Origin: Streptomyces thinghirensis
GTDB taxonomy: Bacteria > Actinomycetota > Actinomycetia > Streptomycetales > Streptomycetaceae
Assembly: GCA_021502835.1 (NCBI GenBank)
Contig: JAKFGP010000024.1
Location: 186,001 to 250,000 of the forward strand
Reading direction: 5' to 3'
DNA length: 64,000 bases
Under the pieces are notes generated by a model. The model did no database searches. It was given only the letters and a program-made list of their open reading frames with translations, and was not told the DNA's origin. Below, in pieces: positions 11,190 to 21,118 of the stretch. Position 1 is the stretch's first letter, and each line of letters starts with the position of its first letter. A program made the position numbers and the translations under genes.

Positions 11190-13067
11190 AGCGCAAACTC
11201 CGGTCCGGCAGGCCCAAACTGTGCTTCCCTTCGGGGTCGGCGCCGTACTCGACGTCCAGGGCGAAAGCTTCGTCGCGCCGCCGGCATCGAGAGGTGGCCG
11301 GACCTCAAGACCCCCGTCTCTGCGAACGACTCGCCGCACGGCTTGGCATCAAGGGCTTCTACGCCGCGCCCACACCCTCAACGACCGGTTCGACCAGCCT
11401 GGACCGCCCCGGCGTCCCCTATGTGCGCTTTCCCGGCTGGCTGTTCTGCGGCTCCTGCCGGGGCTGGTCCGCTACCTGCGCGAGAACGAGCCGAGCGAGC
11501 CCCCGTCTGCCGCGTCCTGCGCCGCCGCGCCCGCCTCACCCCGATGCGATCGTTCGCATCTGCGCCGACGGACACCTCGGCGACGTCGACTGGTGGTACT
11601 GGGCCCACCCAGGCTCGCGCCCGAGTTGCGCGACTTGTGCCGAGTCCGACAACGCCTGGAAGGCACGCCGGCTCAGTTTGAGTTGCCGACCGCGCCACCG
11701 GACTGGTGCGCTCTCGGTGCGCTGCAGGAGCCACCGGATCGGGCGGCAAGCCCTGCGGTGCCGAACGCGACCTGCTCGACGCGTCCTCGCCCCAGCGGCG
11801 GACACTGCTCGGCCGTAACCCCCTGGCAGCGCTGGGACGCGAGGAGCTCCTGCGGCAGCAGGTGCACATCGTGCAGCGCACCGCCGAAACGTCTACTACC
11901 CGGTCGTCTACTCGGCCCTGGACATCCCTCAGACCGGCGAAACCCCCGTGCGGAGCAGGAGCGTGGCTTCGCGGCCGTCTTGGCGCACGACTACTGGCCG
12001 CTTTCTGCTCGACGACCCTCCGGATCCCGCGGGGCGGACACCTTCCGGGCGGCATGATCAAGGAGGACACCGACGCTTCGGACGGCCTCATCGACCAGCT
12101 CGCCGCGGGAGGCCATCGGTGCCCCGACGACGACGCCTCCCGAGCCGAAGCCCGGAAAGTCCGGGAAAGGTCGACCTGCGCGCGACGAGTGGTAGCCCTT
12201 CGATGCCACCGCGGTTCCCCGAACCCGCGAAGGAGTTCACGATCCGGCGCGGCGGCCTCGGTCTGGACGGAGAGAAGGAAGGGCCCCTGGGCCACCCTCG
12301 GACGCGCACATCGGCGGATGGTCTCGCCGACCGCCTGCGCGAGGTCAGGGCGTTGACCGGCTTCCGCCGCCACTCCCGAACGGCACCCCTCGTACCCGCC
12401 GACACCAGCGGCCGTCTGCGCTGGCTGCCCGCTACCGAGGTGTACGGAGAGGGCATCGTCCTCACCCTCGACGAACAGCGGCTGACCGCCTGGAGAACGA
12501 TCCCCGCGTCCAGGCCCACGTCCGCGGCGTCCGCGCCGACCTGGAGGCCTCGTTCCGCGCGGAACAGCTCGCCGGGCCGTGGGCGGCGAACTGTCGCCAC
12601 GCTTCCAGCTCCTGCACACGTCGCCCACCTCCTCATCCGCCAACTCTCCCTTCCACGATTCCGGGTACACCACCGCCAGCCTGCGCGAGCGCGATCTACG
12701 GCCGTCCCGAGTACGGCCAGCACGAATCTGCTGGTCTACACGGCCGCCGGGGGACGCCGAGGGCACCCTCGGTGGCCTCGTCCGGCAGGGCGAGGCACCG
12801 CACTTCGCCGAGACGCCGATCGGATGCTGGAGGCGGCCGCCTGGTTGCTCCGCCGACCCGCTGTGCGCCGAACACACCGGCCCGGGCTTCGGCAACCTCA
12901 ACCGGGCCGCCTGCCACGCCTGCACCCTGCTGCCCGAGACGAGCTGCGAGACCGGCAACACACTCCTCGACCGGGCCCTGGTCGTCGGCTCGGCCCGCGT
13001 CCCCGGCTACTTCACCGACGTCCTCACCGCGAGCCGCGAGTACGCCGCCGCCACCGCTCAGGAATGA
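11186..13067 (+). CDS. drmB: DISARM DUF1998 protein DrmB
   Basis: The GTG at 11186 overlaps the drmA stop. The N-terminus, MKRKLRSGRPK running over a frame break into LPFGVGAVLDVQGESFV, is the typical DrmB opening. Then YVRFPGWLFCGSCRG and CADGHLGDVDWWYW-type segments supply Cys and His. The C-terminal DUF1998 block reads GTLGGLVRQGEAPHFAE, CSADPLCAEHTGPGFGN and NRAACHACTLLPETSCETGN, rich in metal-binding Cys. About 626 aa, normal for DrmB. At least six one-base breaks occur between 11220 and 12780. DrmB is known to clamp onto DrmA; the pair here lacks an adjacent DrmC phospholipase-like gene. Confidence 0.88.
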
Positions 13068-13072
13068 CATCC

Positions 13073-14195
13073 ATGGCCACCGCGAACACCCCTGCTCCAC
13101 CCCGACCTCACCCCGGCCCAGCGCGACTGCCTGGACCACTCTGCCGCTGACCGGCAACCACGTCGTCAGCGGGCCGCCCGGAAGCGGCAAGAGCCTGCTC
13201 GCCGCACACCGCGCCGTCCACCTGGCCCTCACCGGTCGCCCCACTCTGTTGCTGTCGCGCTCCAACCTGCTGCGCCAGCTTCTCGCGCGACACCGTGCAT
13301 GGTCTCACGGTTCCAGGCGCACCGGTCGAGACCGCCACCGTGCAGCCGGCTGGATCCAGCGTCGCTTTCGGCCGGGACGCCCGACGTGCCGAGGACGGTT
13401 GGTTCGACTGGACGGCACTCGCCAGGCCGCGGCCACTGTCGGCGAGGACGAGCAGACTGCCGCCCCCAACTCGTCGTCGACGAGGGCCAGGACCTGTCGC
13501 CGGGCTTCTACCGGTTGGCCCGTCTCGCCGCCACCTCCCGTCACGGTCTTCGCCGACGAGTGCCAGCGCCTGACCGGAGACGAACTCCACGCTCACCGAG
13601 ATCGCCGACGCTCTCGGCCGTTCCTCCGGGCGGGTGGAGATCTCCGGCAACCACCGCAACACCCGCGAGATCGCCTCCCTGGCCGAACGCACTTCCGCAC
13701 ACCGGGAGCGCCCACCCCGACATCCCGTTCCGCAGCGGCTCCCCTGCCCGTGGTCCGTCAGTACTCGGGCATCAAGGACTTATCGCCGAAACATCACCAC
13801 CATGGCGGTGCGGCAACCGCGCCATCGGATCGGCGTGATCGTCAACTCCCTGCACAACAGCGGCCGACCTGATGCGCCTGCTGGAAACGCGCCCGCCTCG
13901 CCCAGGAACCCCAGCTGTACAGCTCGGCTGCCACATCCGGTCGCTACCGCGACCTCGACCTCGCCCGTCCGGGCGTCGTCCTCGTCCACCGGCCAGCGCC
14001 AAGGGGCTGGACTTCGACACCGTCGTCATCGCCGACGCGGAGTCCGACGCGGGTACCGATCCCACGTCGGCGACCTTGCGCATGGCGTACTACGTCATGA
14101 TTACCCGGGCTCGGGAGCGGCTGGTGCTGGGATGGCAGGGGAGCCGGATGCCCTGGCATCTCGAGGGGTTGCACGGATGGGCGCACATGCGGTGA
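13073..14195 (+). CDS. compact SF1 (UvrD-like) helicase
   Basis: The ATG at 13073 lies five bases after the drmB stop, so it is in the same operon. Motifs: LTPAQRDCLDHSA (Q-motif-like), Walker A NHVVSGPPGSGKSLLAAHRA (about residue 34), motif II VVDEGQDLSPGFY, motif III VFADECQRLT, motif IV EISGNHRNTREIASLAE, motif V SAKGLDFDTVVIADA and motif VI YYVMITRARERLVLGW. At ~374 aa it is short, close to a minimal helicase without large 1B/2B domains. Frame breaks are frequent between 13090 and 13990. It sits where class 1/2 DISARM often has drmC, but it is not a phospholipase D protein. A role in DNA unwinding for DrmAB is inference. Confidence 0.82.
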
Positions 14196-14223
14196 CGGCG
14201 CGGCACCGCGCAGCCGTCGTCAC
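14192..14223 (+). terminator. hairpin at the end of the sigma-drmAB-helicase operon
   Basis: GGTGACGGC (14191-14199) can pair with GCC and GTCACC in the stretch 14213-14224, leaving a three-base bulge. It overlaps the helicase stop codon. It is weaker than other hairpins in the window. Confidence 0.4.
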
Positions 14224-14304
14224 CGATTTCACACCCGGCCGCCGAAGATGCGGCGATGCACCGACGCCCGCGAGGCGTCGCGATCCGAGAGGACCAGTAG
14301 TCCG

Positions 14305-14944
14305 ATGAGCATGGCCGATGGCGTCAAGAGCCTGATTCAGCAGACACTCGACAACGCGATGGTCTCCCAGCAGGTGCGGGCGAGGAAAACGTCGAGCGCC
14401 TGCGGAGAGTCCACCCCGGCGACAACACCGCAGGAGCTGATCTGTCGGTTGGACCGCCCACCTCACCAGTATCACCGCATCCCGTGCGGCCTCGGATCGT
14501 GCACCCGGCTCCGGGGCCCCCGGTGACTCAAACTGATGCCGGCGCCTTCACCGAAGCGACCGTGCAATATCTGCTGTCGCTGGCCGAGGTGCATGGCCTG
14601 CATCCGACGACTTCGAGCGACGACAGCCCCTGGTTTTGACCGTCCTCCTCGTCCACGGAGCGGGACGTGCCCCTTGGCGAAGTGCCGCCGAGCGAACCGG
14701 TCCTTACTGGGGGCGGCGCGGCGTCGGGACGATCCCGCGAGCGCGATCAAGCGGCCAACAAGGTGCTTGGTCCGCGTTCATCACGAAATCCGGCACCAAG
14801 CAAGGAGTTCTGGTGCTGGACAAGCACGTGCCACGTAGTGTCGGTGCCGTGATCGGCACAGGTGGCGACCATGTCCTCGGGCGACTGACGATCAAGTGTG
14901 CCCGTTCCATCCTCGGGCAGCCACCGGCGAGCTGGACCTGGTGA
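14305..14944 (+). CDS. EcsC-like small protein
   Basis: The product starts MSMADGVKSLIQQTLDNAMV, then DAGAFTEATVQYLLSLAEVHG and LHPDDFERRQPLVLTVLL, and ends LGRLTIKCARSILGQPPASW. The middle, a small-residue segment followed by a LAEVHGLHPDDFERRQ stretch, resembles EcsC-family proteins, which are membrane associated and of unclear function. About 210 aa, with frame breaks near 14390, 14530, 14645 and 14780. It lies 110 bases after the small helicase on the same strand and could be read through from it, or have its own promoter. The family call is by pattern only, and nothing ties it to defence except position. Confidence 0.5.
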
Positions 14945-14957
14945 TTGCCGCGTGCCC

Positions 14958-14991
14958 CGGTGCGGTGCAGGGTCGAACCGGCCCCGCACCG
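14958..14991. terminator. hairpin between convergent EcsC-like and Hsp70 genes
   Basis: CGGTGCGG (14958-14965) pairs with CCGCACCG (14984-14991). It lies just after the EcsC-like stop and just after the Hsp70 stop on the opposite strand. Confidence 0.55.
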
Positions 14992-15010
14992 TACCAGAGC
15001 ACGCGGCCCG

Positions 15011-17570
15011 TCACCGCCGGGACGGCAGGACGCTCGCCGTGGTGGAGGGGGGCGCGTACGTCCGCGAACTGGCTTCGGCCTTGTTCGGCGAGGCGGCCGA
15101 GGGAAACGAGCTGTGTCCTTGAGCCGTCTGGTCACCGCGTTCCACGGCATCGCGCAGGGCGTCGCGAGCGGTCAGGACCTCCTTGCGCAGGGTCGTCTGG
15201 GTAAAGTCCTGTTCGGCGAGGGCGACGGTGATGATCGCTGACGGACCCGCCGGGTCGAGCCCGGTCCACAGGTCCTCGGCCCGCTCCGTGGCGCTCCGCA
15301 GCGCGTCGGTGCGCATGGCCCGTCGCGCGTCCATGACCGCGTCCGCCGCTGCCCGCAGCTCCTCCCCGCACCGGTGGCGGCAGCAGCCCGCGCCCGTTCC
15401 GGTGGGCGAGGACGGCCTGAGCGTGGACGCCGCGCGCACTCTTGCACAGGTCGAGGGTGTCGCGGGCGGAGTCCAGCAGTCCGTCCAGGAACGGCTCCAC
15501 GGTCTCCCCCCTTGCCCAGCGCCGCCAGGTCCGTTCACCAGGCGGTCAGGGTGTCGCGCTCGGCGGAAGGGTCAGTTCCCGTTCGAAGTCGGACAGGAAG
15601 CCGGCGTACCGGTCAGTGGAGTTCGGCTGCCTTCCGTCCGACGGTGGCCGAGACGGTGCTGCGCCGGAGCCGGGCGCCCTGCCATGCGCCGAGGCGATCC
15701 GGGCACTGCAGGTCGACGGTCCGGTCGGCGTCGAGTCGCACCTGGAGGGCGATCCGGCACGTCACCACGGGTCTCGTCGGCGTCCCGACCGGTGTGGCCG
15801 CCGCAGAACTCGTTACGTTCCGCCGAGCCCGGGTGCGGTCCCTCCCCAGACACGGAACAGCACCCCCCTCGTCGCGGGTTCCTGCGTACCGCGCGAGGTC
15901 GTCCACACGGTGCCATTCCGGTCGGGTAGGGGGGTCCCGGCGGGGAAGAGCACCTCGACGGTGCCGTCCTTGGTTCGGTCCGATGTGCTGCGCCGTCACC
16001 TGCTGGGGAAGGGCGGTGCCGAAGTCGCCGCCGCAGAACGAGAGCACGCGGTGAGACCCGGGCCGTTGACCATGCCGCAGCCCGGGCGGCAGGAGCCGCC
16101 GAGGTCCAGCCGCGCGTCGCAGTCGAGACAGTTGGCGGCGGTGGCGGGGTTGTCGTCGCGGCCGCATTCCGGGCACTCCGTGCGGCCGGCCGTCGTGGGG
16201 GCGGCCCGCAGTCCGGACAGGTCCGTCGCACACCGGGCGAGCGGCGGTCGAGCCGGGCTTTGAGGACGTGGCGGCCGGGGCGGTCCACCGTGGCCCTCCC
16301 AGTAGCGGGGTCTCTGGCCCGGGCAGGAGTCCTCGGTGACGGGAATGCCCTCGATGGTGCACGTCTCTGCGGGGCAGTCCAGCGTGTCCAGCAGGCCGCC
16401 CTCCGCGGCACCGTGCGCGACCGCCAGCATGGGATCCACCACGTCCGACACCTTGTCCTCGCCGAACCGCTCCTGAAGGCCGCGCCGGACGGCCGGGACG
16501 CGGGTGGCGCCGCCGACCAGAACACGCTGAACGTCCTCGGGAAGGCGCCGCTCCCCGTCAGGACCGATTCGACCGTCTCCCGCATCTGCGCAGGTGGTCG
16601 GTGAGGAGCTCCTCGAAGTCGGCCGCCACCGTCCCCGACCACGATCCACCCTCGCGACCGAGTGGGGAGAGGGTCACGTCCGAGGTGTCCGCGTGGACAG
16701 CTCGACCTTCGCGCGCTCGGCGGCCGCCCGGATGCGGAGGCGTGGTCTCGCCGCTGTGGTCGCGTCCGGCGAGCCGCCGGCTTGAAGGTGACCGTCGAGG
16801 AGCGCGTGAAAGTCGGAGCGCCGCCGAGGAGGTTGTCACCGCCCAGCTCGCTCACCGAGAAGTAGCCGGAGCCCAGGGTCAGCACCGACACGTCGGGCGT
16901 TCCGCCGCCCAGGTCGAAGACGAGCATGCTGCTGGGCGCAGTCACCTCCCCGCCGGCCCGACTCGAAGAGCGTGCGCGGCGGCGGTCGGCTCCTCCACGA
17001 TCCGCGCGCGTGCAGACCGGCCAGCCGTCCGCCTCGCGTACAGCGGCGAACTGCGGCTCGGCGAAATATGCGGGGACGGTGATCACGGCGACGAACGGGC
17101 CGCGGCCGCCCGCGGCGTCTCAAATGCTTTGGGCCGCCGGAGCAGTACGGCGGAGACCTGCACCGGGGAGGAGGTACGTGCTCGTCGGGCCGGATCTCCC
17201 ACCGAGCCGTCGGCGGCGGCCCGGACAGGCGGCGCGTCGTCCGGCCGTGTACTGAGGGGCCTGCTGTACTGAGGGCGGTCGTCCCATCGCCGCCCGATCA
17301 GGCCGCTCGACCTCGGTGATCACCGGGCAAGGGATCCCCGTTCCGCCAGTTGAGGGCCTCTCGGCCGACCAACAGAAGTGCCGCTCGACGTCGACCCCGA
17401 CCGCCGACGGCGTCGCCTGTTCGCCGTGCCGGTTGGACAGGACGAGTGGGGACGCCGTCGTGCAGCCACGCCGCGACGGAGTTGGTGGTACCGAGGTCGA
17501 TGCCGAGGGTCGGTGTATGGAGGAACGCTTCCTGATCGTCGTGAAGTGCCGTGGACGGGAGGGTGCGGTA
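15011..17570 (-). CDS. Hsp70-family chaperone with a Cys-rich zinc-ribbon segment
   Basis: The nucleotide-binding domain is clear though split over frames: phosphate-1 LGIDLGTTNSVAAWLHDG near 17510, ITVPAYFAEPQFAAVREA, phosphate-2 LVFDLGGGTPDVSVLTLG near 16910, YFSVSELGGDNLLGG, and VLVGGATRVPAVRRGLQ near 16510. After it comes ECPECGRDDNPATAANCLDC and then SCRPGCGM, several CxxC pairs suggesting a zinc ribbon. A short substrate-binding-like region follows, and a helical tail with DFTQTTLRKEVLTARDALRD. Length ~850 aa, longer than DnaK (about 610-640 aa) and without its usual C-terminal lid. The start is hidden by frame errors: no ATG or GTG lies right before LGIDLGTT in its frame. It is the last gene of a three-gene operon with a GrpE-like factor. 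It is not the housekeeping dnaK, since no dnaJ or hspR is adjacent. Confidence 0.75.
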
Positions 17571-17739
17571 CGGGGCACCGAGCGGTGCGGCCGTCTGCTC
17601 AGCCGCGGCGGCGGGGCGGCGCCCGCGTCCGGCCGAGGGCTTGCGCGGCAGGCGCGCTGGGCGCGGGTGGTGCGCCGGGGCTGTGACCGTTTGCCGCCGG
17701 CCGGGTGCATCACGGGGGCCAAGGGTCCCCGGCCGCCTC

Positions 17740-18231
17740 TTCCGGCGTCCCGGGCTCGAGGTGCGGGGGCCGGGCACCGCGATGACCACCTGTGCGGGCC
17801 TCAGAGTGGCGGCACCCATGCGGAAGCCGGTGATCCTCTCCCTCAGTACCGTGCCGTGCGGCCGGGTCGGATGAGGCTCGGTACCGACGACGCGCATGGT
17901 CGCAGGGTCGGCCGTTCTGCCCACGACGTCCATCGGAGCGACATCGTGCCGGGCGAACTCACCGCGCAGCATCCGGTGCGCGGCGTCGATCTGCTCGCCC
18001 AGCGCGATGGCGGCCGACGCCGTCTCGCGCGCGGAGCGGGCTCCTTGGAGAGCGCCTGCCCGGCGGCGGGTGTCGGCGAGCACGTCGTCCAGTGGCAGCA
18101 GAGCGTCCAGCAAGGCACGCAACCGCGCCTCCGCCTCGTTCCGCTTTGCCGGACAGCGCCTCGACCCGGCGCCGCAGCTTGTCGAGTTCGGACGGCGGGC
18201 CGACGGCGGCGGCCGGGGCGGGGTCGGTCAC
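17740..18231 (-). CDS. GrpE-like nucleotide exchange factor
   Basis: The ATG at 18231 starts MTDPAPAAAVGPPSELDKLRR (coiled-coil-like), overlapping the upstream gene's stop by four bases. After a frame break near 18130 it reads LLDALLPLDDVLADTRRRAG, then VGRTADPATMRVVGTEPHP and a final beta-rich LRPAQVVIAVPG. That order, a helical N-terminus, a middle helix pair and a short beta domain ending in an A-x-V-x-V-like strand, fits GrpE, though the sequence is divergent. The right frame continues open into the Hsp70 region, so the exact stop is uncertain. Its partner is almost certainly the following Hsp70, for which it would speed ADP release. Confidence 0.6.
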
Positions 18232-20398
18232 GAAGGCTCCTCGGTGGCGTGCGCGGTCTCGGTTGCGGGCGGTGGCAGGGGAGGGGTGAGCATTTCGGCG
18301 ACGAGGGCGGTGACGGGACTGCTGGAGGCCTGGTCGGCACGCTGCAGGAGCTGGTGCCGATCCGTGTCCTGACGGGCCTCGTTGAGCGCCTTCGCCGTCA
18401 GTCTGCGCAGAGGTAAGGGCCGGGTGCCGGGCGGGATGCCGGGCACGAGTTCGTGGAGCGTGGGGCCGAACCAGGGGATCGGAGGGAGCGAGGATCCTCG
18501 CTGCCCGGCCCGACCGGCCTGTCCCGGGCGGTTTCGCCGGCGGTCAAAAGAGGGCCTCCTGCCCGGTGTCGTCGTGGTCCGCTTTGCGGTGGCGGGGGGC
18601 GAGGGGCCGGGCCCGAAGAGCAGACCCTGCTCGGACAACCCGGCACCGATCCGTGCCGCGCACGCACGGTCGCGCCGCGCCCCGCCCGGATCGCCCGCCC
18701 GCTCACGGGCCCGGGCCCGGTTCAGGTAGGCGGTTTCCACGGTCTGGTCGAACCGTGCACTGACACCGGTCCGCATACGGTCCTGGAGGAACAGCTCGAT
18801 GACGTCCGAAGGGGTCGCGGTGGCCTCCAAGTGCTCCGCGAGATGCAGGACGGCCTCGTCGAGCGTCTCTCTGACACGACTGCCATGGGCGGCGGGGACC
18901 GAGAGGCCGTCGGCGACACACAGCAAGTCGACGCGGCGCTCCAGTCCGGCACGCTTGTCCTCGGCGTCGGTACGCCCGGCCGCAAGTACCAGCAGATCGA
19001 CGAGGACGTGATCGAGGAGCATGTCCCCGTACCCCACGCCGCCCGCACCGTCGTACTCGAGTACTTTCCCTACGGCGGCCCGCGCAAGGGGCGAGTCGTC
19101 CCCCGGATGCCTCCGTGACGGCCTGTCCCGCAAAGTGCTCCCGGAGCCACCGCCGCGCCGCATCGCACTCCGGGTCGCGGTCGAGCAGGCTCTGCACTTG
19201 GCCGACCCGCAACCTGCCCCCGCCGGGCGCTACCGTCGAGCGACAGACGCAGGTCCTCCTTCAGATGGTCGTCGAGGCCCGACCTGGCGTCCTGGTCCCG
19301 CGGGGTGACGACGAGCGCGCGAGCGAAGCGCTTCCGGCTCTGCTCGGGGTCGTTCCGCAGAACCTTCTGCCCCTGCCGTACCAGTTCGGCGGTCAGCTCG
19401 GCAGCCACGGCGGTGTCCCGCGGCAGGAGCGCGTGGGCGATCTCGAGACCCTGAATGCGCGTGACGGGGGAGTAGCCGCGTCCGCGCGCCCACGACCGAC
19501 ATTCTTCGCCGCGTGGAGGATGGCCGCGATCTCTGCAGCTCCCGGTCCGCGCCCCAGGCGTGCCGCCGTACTGAAGTCCGCCAGCGCCTCGCTCCACTCG
19601 CGGGCCAGCACCCGGTCCCGGCCGCGCTCCGCCACCGCTTTCGGCCACCGGCCCCGCGCAGGCCCGGTGGTCGGGTGTGTCCTCGGTCCAGGTGGCGGGG
19701 TCGGGGTGGCGCGTGGTGTAGGCGTCGAGGAGTTCGACCCGGCGACCGGCCCGGACGAGGTGCCGGGCGGCGTGGCCGCAACGGAATCAGGCCGTCCGGC
19801 CCGGCCTCGGCAGGGACGACGACAGGGACAAGGCGTTCCGCCTCCCAGGCCGTCCGCCAGGCGCCGAGGTGCATCCCGGCCCGCCCTGACGTCCAGGGCG
19901 TGCAACAGGTCGGTGATCCGTCCGTGCAGGTGGTCGCGGGCCTCGTCCCAGTCCTTGTCGGGGACGGGAGTGCCGCGCCGTGCGGTGAGCAGGCCGCGGA
20001 AGCCGCCCGTTCCGTCCTCGTCCAGGAGATACGCCCACAGCACGATCGCGAGCGCCGCGGTGCCGGCGTCGGCGGACCGTCCTCGTCGCTCAGCCTGCGG
20101 AGGGCATGCACCGCGAGGGTGTGGACGACTCCGCCCTCCGCCATCGCCAGGTCATCGGTGTCGGGACACCGACGGACCGCCTCGGCCAGTTGCCCGCCCG
20201 AGCGGCCAACGCGGCCCAGAGCGCGTCATACCGCACCGCTTCGTCGTAGGCTTCCGGCGCGCCGTACTCGGCCTGTAGCCGACGCAGCACGGGGTGCGCG
20301 ACGTGGAACTCCGCTCGGAGGAAGGCACGTTCGGCTGCGGCCAGCAGATCGCGCACCGAGGCCGTCCGGCCCGCTCCCCCTGTGTCCAGCACCCGCAC
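18228..20398 (-). CDS. large helical protein of unknown function, first gene of the Hsp70-GrpE operon
   Basis: The GTG at 20398 starts a product opening MRVLDTGGAGRTASVRDLLA and AERAFLRAEFHVAHPVLRRL. Later parts, spread over frames, include LLDEDGTGGFRGLL, ARDHLHGRITDLLHALDV, LAREWSEALADFSTAARLG, KVLRNDPEQSRKRFARALVV, QTVETAYLNRARARERAG and WFGPTLHELVPGIPPGTRPL. About 720 aa, mostly helical with alternating Ala/Leu/Arg spacing that recalls TPR-like repeats. I do not recognise the family. It overlaps the GrpE-like gene by four bases, so the three are one operon, and a role as client adaptor or J-protein substitute is possible. No HPD motif of a J-domain is visible. Frame breaks occur every 150-300 bases. 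Confidence 0.55.
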
Positions 20399-20439
20399 GA
20401 TCCGATGTCTCCCTTGATCCCCCGCCTTGCGCTAGGATC

Positions 20440-20469
20440 ACCGTAAGGAGGGCCTGTTGGCAACGTCAA
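20440..20469 (-). promoter_or_regulatory. promoter of the chaperone operon
   Basis: On the minus strand TTGACG (20469-20464), an 18-base spacer and TACGGT (20445-20440) match the Streptomyces housekeeping pattern, with a start near 20433 and a ~35-base leader before the GTG at 20398. The -35 forms part of TTGAC-GTT-GCCAAC, a one-mismatch version of the palindrome at 6273, 6325 and 38161. Confidence 0.5.
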
Positions 20470-20514
20470 GCGCGCCCGGGTGAGGGTGTGGCTGGATTGC
20501 GCCGGGCGCCTGTC

Positions 20515-20961
20515 TCAGGTCGGACCGGTCAGTTCGGCCCGTACGGTCTTGCCGCTTGGTGGGAAGGCAAGCGTCTCCCAGTGGTCGGTGAGCGCGTCGA
20601 CCAACGCGAGGCCGCGTCCGCCGGCGCGGAGTAGCGCTTCGGGTGTGGTGCCCACCGGACCTGCTCGTGGCCATCTGTCCCCGCGCGGGTCGGTGACGTC
20701 GACCTGGAGGTGGCAGGCCGCAGCGTCGAACACGAGGGTCAGGCGGAAGCTGCGACCGGGCACGTGGCCGTGGAGGACGGCGTTGGCCGCGAGCTCCGCG
20801 ACGACGAGTTCGACACGCCCGTGAGGGCCCTGCGGAGCGGACCAGGACCGCAGCTGGCTCACGGTGAGCAGGCGGGCGAGTCGTGCTCCGCGCCGGGTGG
20901 AGGAGAACAGCTGCGTGAAGCTGAGGTGAGGGGCGCTGAGTTGGAGAGCGGGTTGGTTCAT
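20515..20961 (-). CDS. ATP-binding protein, RsbW/anti-sigma HATPase_c family
   Basis: An intact 148-residue frame from the ATG at 20961. The N box VELVVAELAANAVLHGHV and the G box GGRGLALVDALTDHWE are the two ATP-binding signatures of the GHKL fold as found in RsbW-like anti-sigma factors. The end is KTVRAELTGPT. It diverges from the XRE regulator at 21119. In Streptomyces such short HATPase genes commonly sit beside DUF5753/DUF397 pairs, many tens of copies per genome, and are thought to act in developmental and stress signalling. A link to the sigma factor at 6.4 kb is possible but has no direct support: that sigma is of the HrdB type, not the SigB/F type such proteins usually bind. Confidence 0.85.
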   Translation of the reverse strand: MNQPALQLSAPHLSFTQLFSSTRRGARLARLLTVSQLRSWSAPQGPHGRVELVVAELAANAVLHGHVPGRSFRLTLVFDAAACHLQVDVTDPRGDRWPRAGPVGTTPEALLRAGGRGLALVDALTDHWETLAFPPSGKTVRAELTGPT

Positions 20962-21118
20962 GGCGCCAGCGTGGCGTGCGGGTGTGGCCGGTCGCGAGTG
21001 GCCCGCTCCGTACGCGGAGTCAGCGTACGGGCACGTGGAGTGGACAGTACGCATGGCCGACCGTCACGCTGAGTGGTGAACCTGTGGTGGCCCGAGGGGC
21101 TGGAGAGAGGGGCGGCGG

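Noticed and set aside
8036..14195. Complete classical DISARM
   Set aside because: DrmA and DrmB are present, but no HKD phospholipase-type DrmC and no adjacent methylase in the operon; the sigma factor and small helicase are not standard members.
20515..20961. HATPase gene as a sensor histidine kinase
   Set aside because: It has only the ATP-binding fold, with no dimerisation His box, sensor or membrane segment.
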